Shown here: positions 59,759-64,000 of the stretch, in pieces
Layout: each line of letters starts with the position of its first letter
How positions within the stretch are numbered: position 1 is the first letter of the stretch
Assembly (NCBI RefSeq): GCF_013184805.1
Contig: NZ_JAATNG010000004.1
Span: 62,001 to 126,000, forward strand
DNA: 64,000 nucleotides
Source: Pseudoruegeria sp. HB172150
GTDB lineage: Bacteria > Pseudomonadota > Alphaproteobacteria > Rhodobacterales > Rhodobacteraceae
Direction of reading: 5' to 3'
Translations under genes and position numbers: made by a program
Notes under the pieces: model-generated
What the model was told of the DNA's origin: nothing
The model's input: only the letters and a program-made list of their open reading frames with translations
Databases searched by the model: none

Positions 59759-59784
59759 AAATTCCAAGGAAAAAATTCTACTGA
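59759..59784. promoter_or_regulatory. Candidate operator site C of the XRE-cupin regulon
   Basis: AAATTCC-AA-GGAAAAAATT is an imperfect dyad in the divergent promoter between the binding protein (59658, minus) and the ATPase (59815, plus). It shares GGA-A5-ATT and a following CTGA with site A. Confidence 0.45.
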
Positions 59785-59814
59785 CAGTTAAAATCGGGAA
59801 CAGGGTGCCAGCCA

Positions 59815-60555
59815 ATGCAGCAAGCTGCGATAGAATTAGTCGGCGTGAATAAGTGGTTCGACAGCTTCCACGTGCTGAAGGACATCGACCTGACGGTCGC
59901 GCCGGGGGAAAAGATCGTGGTTTGCGGTCCGTCGGGGTCTGGAAAGTCGACGATGGTGCGCTGCATCAACCGGCTGGAGCGGCATCAGTCCGGGACCATT
60001 CGGATCGACGGCATCGAGCTGGAGGGCGAGGGGCGCAACGTGCGCACCGCACTGGCCGAGATCGGCATGGTGTTCCAGCAGTTCAACCTGTTTCCGCACC
60101 TGTCGGTTCTGGAAAACCTGATGCTCGGCCCGCTGAAGGTGCGCGGCAAGTCGCGGGCGGAGGCGGAGCAGATCGCGCGCCGCTACCTCGATCGCGTTCA
60201 TATTCCCGAGCAGGCAGACAAGTATCCCGGCCAGCTGTCCGGGGGGCAGCAGCAGCGGGTCGCCATAGCGCGGTCGCTATGCATGGAGCCGCGGATCATG
60301 CTGTTCGACGAGCCGACCTCGGCGCTGGACCCCGAGATGATCTCGGAGGTGCTGGATGTCATGGTGGAGCTTGCCGCCGAGGGGATGACGATGATCGTCG
60401 TCACCCACGAGATGGGCTTTGCCCGGAAGGTGGCGGACCGGATGATATTCATGGACCGCGGCGAGATCGTGGAGAGCAACCCGCCCGGCCCGTTCTTCAG
60501 CGCCCCGGAATCCGAGCGCTGCCGCGCCTTCCTCGACCGCATCCTGCAACACTGA
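59815..60555 (+). CDS. Polar amino-acid ABC ATPase, system 2
   Basis: A 246-residue GltL/GlnQ-type ATPase. Walker A is GPSGSGKST near residue 40, the Q-loop [19 protein letters not shown] near 85, the signature [15 protein letters not shown] near 140, Walker [15 protein letters not shown] near 160 and VVTHEMGFA near 195. It is the only ATPase of the family in this region and may serve both transport systems. The start codon has only a weak ribosome-binding site. Confidence 0.92.
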   Translation: MQQAAIELVGVNKWFDSFHVLKDIDLTVAPGEKIVVCGPSGSGKSTMVRCINRLERHQSGTIRIDGIELEGEGRNVRTALAEIGMVFQQFNLFPHLSVLENLMLGPLKVRGKSRAEAEQIARRYLDRVHIPEQADKYPGQLSGGQQQRVAIARSLCMEPRIMLFDEPTSALDPEMISEVLDVMVELAAEGMTMIVVTHEMGFARKVADRMIFMDRGEIVESNPPGPFFSAPESERCRAFLDRILQH

Positions 60556-60562
60556 GATCCTC

Positions 60563-61321
60563 ATGAAACGCTTCCTTGTCGCCGCCGGCCTGCTGCTTTT
60601 GCTGTCTGGCTGTTCCTCTTCCACGGCCTGGGGCTGGTACGTGATCGATCCCAGCACCGAACGTGGCCGCATCAACCTGCAGTTCCTGATCAGCGGTTTC
60701 GGCAACACGATTCTGCTGTCGGTCATCGCCGCGGTGATGTCGATGTTCCTCGGCCTGATCGTGGCGCTGCCGGGATTGTCGGATCAGCGGGGCTGGCGCT
60801 GGGCGAACCGGGTCTACGTGGAATTCATCCGCGCGATCCCGCTGCTGCCGATGCTGTTCTGGGTGTTCTATGGGCTGCCCGTGGTGCTGAAATCGATGGG
60901 CATCAAGGTGTCCATCGATCCGTTCTGGGGCGCGATCATCACGCTGGCGCTGGCGGACAGCGCCTTTACCGCCGAGATCTACCGCGCCGGCATCCAGTCC
61001 ATTGCGCGCGGTCAGCGCGAGGCGGCGCAGACTATCGGGCTGAACCGGGCGCAGACCATGCGTTACGTGATCCTGCCGCAGGCGATCCGGCGGATCCTGC
61101 CGCCGCTGGCGAACCAGTTCATCTATATCGTGAAGATGTCCGCCTTTGCCTCTGTCATCGGGATGCAGGAACTGACGCGGCGCGCCAATGAACTGGTGGT
61201 GACGGAATACCGGCCGCTGGAGATCTACACCTTCCTGATCCTCGAATACCTTGTGCTGGTGCTGGTGATCAGCCAGGCGGTGCGCTGGCTGGAAAACCGG
61301 ATGCGGGTGGACGAGCGGTAG
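60563..61321 (+). CDS. Polar amino-acid ABC permease, system 2, with lipobox-like N-terminus
   Basis: A 252-residue HisM/GlnP-type permease. The core shows EFIRAIPLLPMLFWVFYGLP near residue 90 and the EAA loop AAQTIGLNRAQTMRYVILPQAIR near 155. Oddly, its N-terminus (FLVAAGLLLLLSGCSSS) looks like a lipoprotein signal with the lipobox LSGC. Whether it is cleaved is unknown. It follows the ATPase by 7 bases. Confidence 0.9.
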   Translation: MKRFLVAAGLLLLLSGCSSSTAWGWYVIDPSTERGRINLQFLISGFGNTILLSVIAAVMSMFLGLIVALPGLSDQRGWRWANRVYVEFIRAIPLLPMLFWVFYGLPVVLKSMGIKVSIDPFWGAIITLALADSAFTAEIYRAGIQSIARGQREAAQTIGLNRAQTMRYVILPQAIRRILPPLANQFIYIVKMSAFASVIGMQELTRRANELVVTEYRPLEIYTFLILEYLVLVLVISQAVRWLENRMRVDER

Positions 61322-61328
61322 TCGTCGC

Positions 61329-63620
61329 CTAAGCGCTTTCGGGTAACTGCGGGTGGCCTGTCGGCGGCGGCGCATCGGGACAGGCGGAGATTTCGACCCG
61401 CACGAGCTGCCCGGCGCAGCCCTGCGTCAGGCTGGAAGACGGGATATCGGGCGTCAGCGCGTTCGGGTTGCCGTTCACGCAGACTGTGCCGATGCCGGGG
61501 ATCTCTGCCGGCGAGTACCATGCGCCGGTCGAAAGCTGCGCCACGCCGGGGCGGATATCCTCTGACAGGCGGACCCCGGCAAGGCAGGCGCCGTGGGGCG
61601 AGCGAAGGAGCGCCGTGTCGCCATCCTGCAGGCCGCGCGACGCGGCATCCTGCGGATGCATGCGAACTGTCTCGCGCCCGCCGGTCTTGCCCTCCTGGCT
61701 GTAGGGGCCGAAATCGAGCTGGCTGTGCAGCCTGCGGGCCGGCTGGTTGGCGACGAGGACGATGGGGCAGGCTTTGTCTTCGGCCACCGGCGGCAGCCAT
61801 GTGGGATGGCCCTTGCAGTCGGACAGGTTGAAACCCGCCAGCGTCTGCGAAGTGATCTCTATTTTTCCGCTGGGCGTTGTCAGCGGGTTCGCCTGTGGAT
61901 CGGCGCGAAAGCGCATCAGAAAGTCCGGGCTGTCGGACAGGGGCAACGCGATTTCGCCACCATCCATCAGGGCGTCGAACTCCGGCGCGGGAAGGTCCGC
62001 CTTTGCCAGCGCGTGGCGTGTGCGCTCGTAGAGACAGCTGAGCCAGCCGCACGCGTCGCGGCCCTCGGTGTAATCGTCTTCGCGGCCCAGGGCCCGGGCG
62101 AGGCGTGCGAAGATCTCGTAATCGTCCAGGGCTTCGCCCGGCGGTGCCGCCAGTGCCCGCATCGGGACAAGGTTCGGATCGTTGGCCCCCGCACCGATAT
62201 CGTCGCGTTCCAGCGTCACGGTGGCAGGCAGAACGATGTCCGCGTGATGCGCCGTTGCGGTGGCCACCGAGTCGTTGACGACAACCGTGTCGGGCCGCGC
62301 GAAGGCGCGCGCCAGCCGCGAGAGATCCTGATGGTGGTGGAACGGGTTGCCGCCGGCCCAGTAGACCAGCCGGATATCGGGATAGGTCCGGGTTTCCCCG
62401 TCAAAGGAATAGGAATCGCCCGGGGACAGCAGCATGTCGGCGATCCGCGCGACCGGGATGAAATCCGACACTCGGTTGCGGCCCTGCGGAAGCGTCGGCA
62501 GCGGCACCGCGAGCGGCGGTTTGCCGACATTGCCGATGGAGCCGAGCCCGAAGGTCACGCCGCCGCCGGGCAGCCCGATGTATCCCAGCATCGCGGCCAG
62601 CGTGATGCCCATCCAGATCGGCTGTTCGCCGTGGCGGGACCGCTGCAGCGAATAGCTGAGGGTGATCATGGTGCGCGTCGCCGCCATCCGCTCGGCCAGC
62701 TTGGTGATCGTGTCCACCGGGATGCCGCAGATTTCCGCCGCCCACGCGGGGGTCTTCGGAATGCCGTCTGAGTGTCCGAGGAGGTATTGTTCGAATTCCG
62801 GGTAGCCGGTGGTGTAGCGGTCGAGGAAGTCGCGATCGTGCAGGCCCCTGTCGACGAGGTGATAGGCGAGGCCCAGCATAAGCGCGGTGTCGGTGCCGGG
62901 GGCCACCGGCAGCCATTCGGCATCTGCTTCGACAGGCAGGTCGTCTCGAATGGGCGAGGCCAAGACGAATCCCGCACCGCGCTCCGCCGCGCGGGCGATG
63001 GCGCCGCGGGCGACGTGGCGGCTGTTGCCGCCGCCGGAGATGGCGGCGTTGCGCACCGGGAGACCGCCGAAGCAGACGACGAGGCCGGACTGTTCGGCCA
63101 GCCCCGCCCAGCTGTCCATGCTGCGCGTAAAATGATGCAATGCCCCGATGATATGCGGCAGCAGGACCTCGGCGGCGCCGTTGGAATAGGTGGTGCGCGA
63201 GGCGACGTAGCCGCCCATCACGGTATTCATGAAGCGGTGGACATGCCCCTGCGCGTGGTGAAATCGCCCGGCGCTGGACCAGCCGTAGGACCCTGCGAAG
63301 ATCGCTTTCGGCCCGTGGCGGTCGCCGATGCGGCGCAGCTCGTCCGACAGCAGCCGGATCGCCTCGGGCCAGTCGACCGGCACGAAAACGTCACGGCCGC
63401 GCCGGTCGTCGGGACCGGGGCCGTCCTCCAGCCAGCCGCGGCGGATCATCGGGCGGGTCAGGCGGGCAGGATGCGACAGCACGTTGGCGAAGTTGTCGAT
63501 GATCCGAGAGGGGTCGGGATCGTCTGGGCTATGGCGCAACTCGACCGTTCCGCCGGATAGGCGGGCGGAGAAGGAACCCCAATGCGAGGAATGCGGGAGG
63601 AATCTTTGCGGTGCGGTCAC
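61329..63620 (-). CDS. bisC: Molybdopterin oxidoreductase, biotin-sulfoxide-reductase (BisC/TorA) family
   Basis: A 763-residue molybdoenzyme of the DMSO-reductase family. It begins HSSHWGSFSARL and has the expected Ser ligand in TTYSNGAAEVLLPH near residue 150. Further blocks are SYGWSSAGRFHHAQ, LVYWAGGNPFHHHQDLSRL near 420 and the C-terminal LRSPHGACLAGVR. It has no Tat signal and no iron-sulfur Cys cluster at its start, so it is likely the cytoplasmic BisC type, reducing S- or N-oxides such as biotin or methionine sulfoxide. GTG at 63620 follows GGAAAGAG. It converges on the ABC permease. Confidence 0.88.
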   Translation of the reverse strand: MTAPQRFLPHSSHWGSFSARLSGGTVELRHSPDDPDPSRIIDNFANVLSHPARLTRPMIRRGWLEDGPGPDDRRGRDVFVPVDWPEAIRLLSDELRRIGDRHGPKAIFAGSYGWSSAGRFHHAQGHVHRFMNTVMGGYVASRTTYSNGAAEVLLPHIIGALHHFTRSMDSWAGLAEQSGLVVCFGGLPVRNAAISGGGNSRHVARGAIARAAERGAGFVLASPIRDDLPVEADAEWLPVAPGTDTALMLGLAYHLVDRGLHDRDFLDRYTTGYPEFEQYLLGHSDGIPKTPAWAAEICGIPVDTITKLAERMAATRTMITLSYSLQRSRHGEQPIWMGITLAAMLGYIGLPGGGVTFGLGSIGNVGKPPLAVPLPTLPQGRNRVSDFIPVARIADMLLSPGDSYSFDGETRTYPDIRLVYWAGGNPFHHHQDLSRLARAFARPDTVVVNDSVATATAHHADIVLPATVTLERDDIGAGANDPNLVPMRALAAPPGEALDDYEIFARLARALGREDDYTEGRDACGWLSCLYERTRHALAKADLPAPEFDALMDGGEIALPLSDSPDFLMRFRADPQANPLTTPSGKIEITSQTLAGFNLSDCKGHPTWLPPVAEDKACPIVLVANQPARRLHSQLDFGPYSQEGKTGGRETVRMHPQDAASRGLQDGDTALLRSPHGACLAGVRLSEDIRPGVAQLSTGAWYSPAEIPGIGTVCVNGNPNALTPDIPSSSLTQGCAGQLVRVEISACPDAPPPTGHPQLPESA

Positions 63621-63848
63621 TGTGCTCTTTCCGATATGCCGACCCGCGCCAGGGGACAGAGGGCGGAACGACCTTTCCACATTGTGCCGCGCCGCGCGGG
63701 CGGATGCCAGCGGATGAGCGTGGGATGTTCTGGTTTCTCTGCGGCCCGCAAAGGACTTGCGCGCGAGTGATTAATTCAACGCCGCCAATGCGTTCCCTTC
63801 GCGCCCGCCGGAACGAGATCGGGATTGTAAATCAGGCTGAAACCGCCG
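63621..63848. other. Intergenic stretch between bisC and the tRNA
   Basis: About 230 bases without a supportable gene; the frames present are shadows with no ribosome-binding site. The bisC promoter should lie here. Confidence 0.4.
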
Positions 63849-63876
63849 CTCCCGGAAGGCTTGCCTGCCCCGGGAG
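63849..63876 (-). terminator. Hairpin after the tRNA-Thr gene
   Basis: CTCCCGG and CCGGGAG form a 7-bp stem with the inner stem AGGC/GCCT, just past the tRNA 3' end on the minus strand. A short GTTTC follows. Confidence 0.5.
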
Positions 63877-63879
63877 GGC

Positions 63880-63955
63880 TGGTGCCGGTGATAGGACTCG
63901 AACCTACGACCCCATCATTACGAATGACGTGCTCTACCAGCTGAGCTACACCGGC
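63880..63955 (-). tRNA. tRNA-Thr (anticodon CGT)
   Basis: On the minus strand the 76 bases fold as a full tRNA. The acceptor stem is GCCGGTG/CACCGGC with discriminator A and an encoded CCA; the D arm is GCTC-AGCTGGTA-GAGC; the anticodon stem CGTCA/TGATG carries the loop TTCGTAA with anticodon CGT (codon ACG); the T arm has GTTCGAGTC. No intron or odd base is seen. Confidence 0.95.
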
Positions 63956-64000
63956 CATTGGCGGGCCGTTTAGCACCCGCCGTGGCCAGAGGGTAGCCCC

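Noticed and set aside
1-64000. CRISPR arrays, insertion sequences, prophage genes, rRNA
   Set aside because: No regular direct-repeat array, transposase, integrase, phage structural gene or rRNA sequence was seen; the only larger repeat is the 56-bp pair.

Overview
The window is about 64 kb of high-GC chromosomal DNA from an alphaproteobacterium, most likely a Rhodobacterales (Roseobacter-group) organism. Supporting signs are a class I lysyl-tRNA synthetase, ethylmalonyl-CoA pathway genes (ecm and ccr) near each other, a proteobacterial-type GshA, a LuxR/LuxI pair, a CtrA-like TTAA-N7-TTAA box, TRAP-TAXI transport and many polar amino-acid ABC genes. I see no prophage, insertion sequence, CRISPR array or rRNA. 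One tRNA, tRNA-Thr(CGT), lies at the right edge.

Layout. 0-8.6 kb: the 3' end of dacB, a TerB-like gene, lysK, a CHAD protein, an AT-richer secreted orphan, and small stress-type genes (PPOX-fold, UspA, ABM, hemerythrin, CBS). 8.6-14 kb: ecm and ccr flank a secreted orphan and a PlsB-like acyltransferase; both pathway genes carry the same 11-mer upstream in the same orientation. 14.1-15.7 kb: a quorum-sensing locus of a 61-aa protein, LuxR and LuxI, with two palindromic candidate operators. 15.9-30.1 kb: a RecD-like helicase, an SDR, an OmpA protein, ubiA, rsmE, gshA, plsY, tesA and the YbbA/YbbP-like exporter. 30.1-37.2 kb: a PHP protein and a urate degradation cluster (purine permease, allA, allE-type gene, fused puuE-uraD, uraH, puuD). 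37.4-39.3 kb: minCDE. 40.8-45.8 kb: a LigW-like decarboxylase with a fused TAXI-TRAP transporter and a divergent LysR regulator. 45.8-47.7 kb: globin, tiny genes and another LysR regulator.

The most interesting part is 47.7-61.3 kb. It holds an XRE-cupin regulator, two sets of polar amino-acid ABC transporter genes (two binding proteins and three permeases but only one ATPase), a MocD/MocE-like desaturase-type monooxygenase with its Rieske ferredoxin, an AhpD-like protein, an aspartoacylase-like deacylase, an isopenicillin-N-synthase-like oxygenase, a distant M29-like protein, a HisC-type aminotransferase and an FAD-linked hydroxyacid dehydrogenase. AT-rich imperfect palindromes of one type (AATT..TCC/GGA..AATT) lie at the promoters of all the transcription units, which suggests a single regulon for uptake and oxidation of an unidentified polar nitrogen compound.

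A 56-bp repeat occurs twice in opposite orientation, 12 kb apart (25239-25294 and 37218-37273; 53 of 56 bases agree). The window ends with a BisC-type molybdoenzyme and the tRNA. Functions are assigned from motifs and remembered family features only; no database search was possible.
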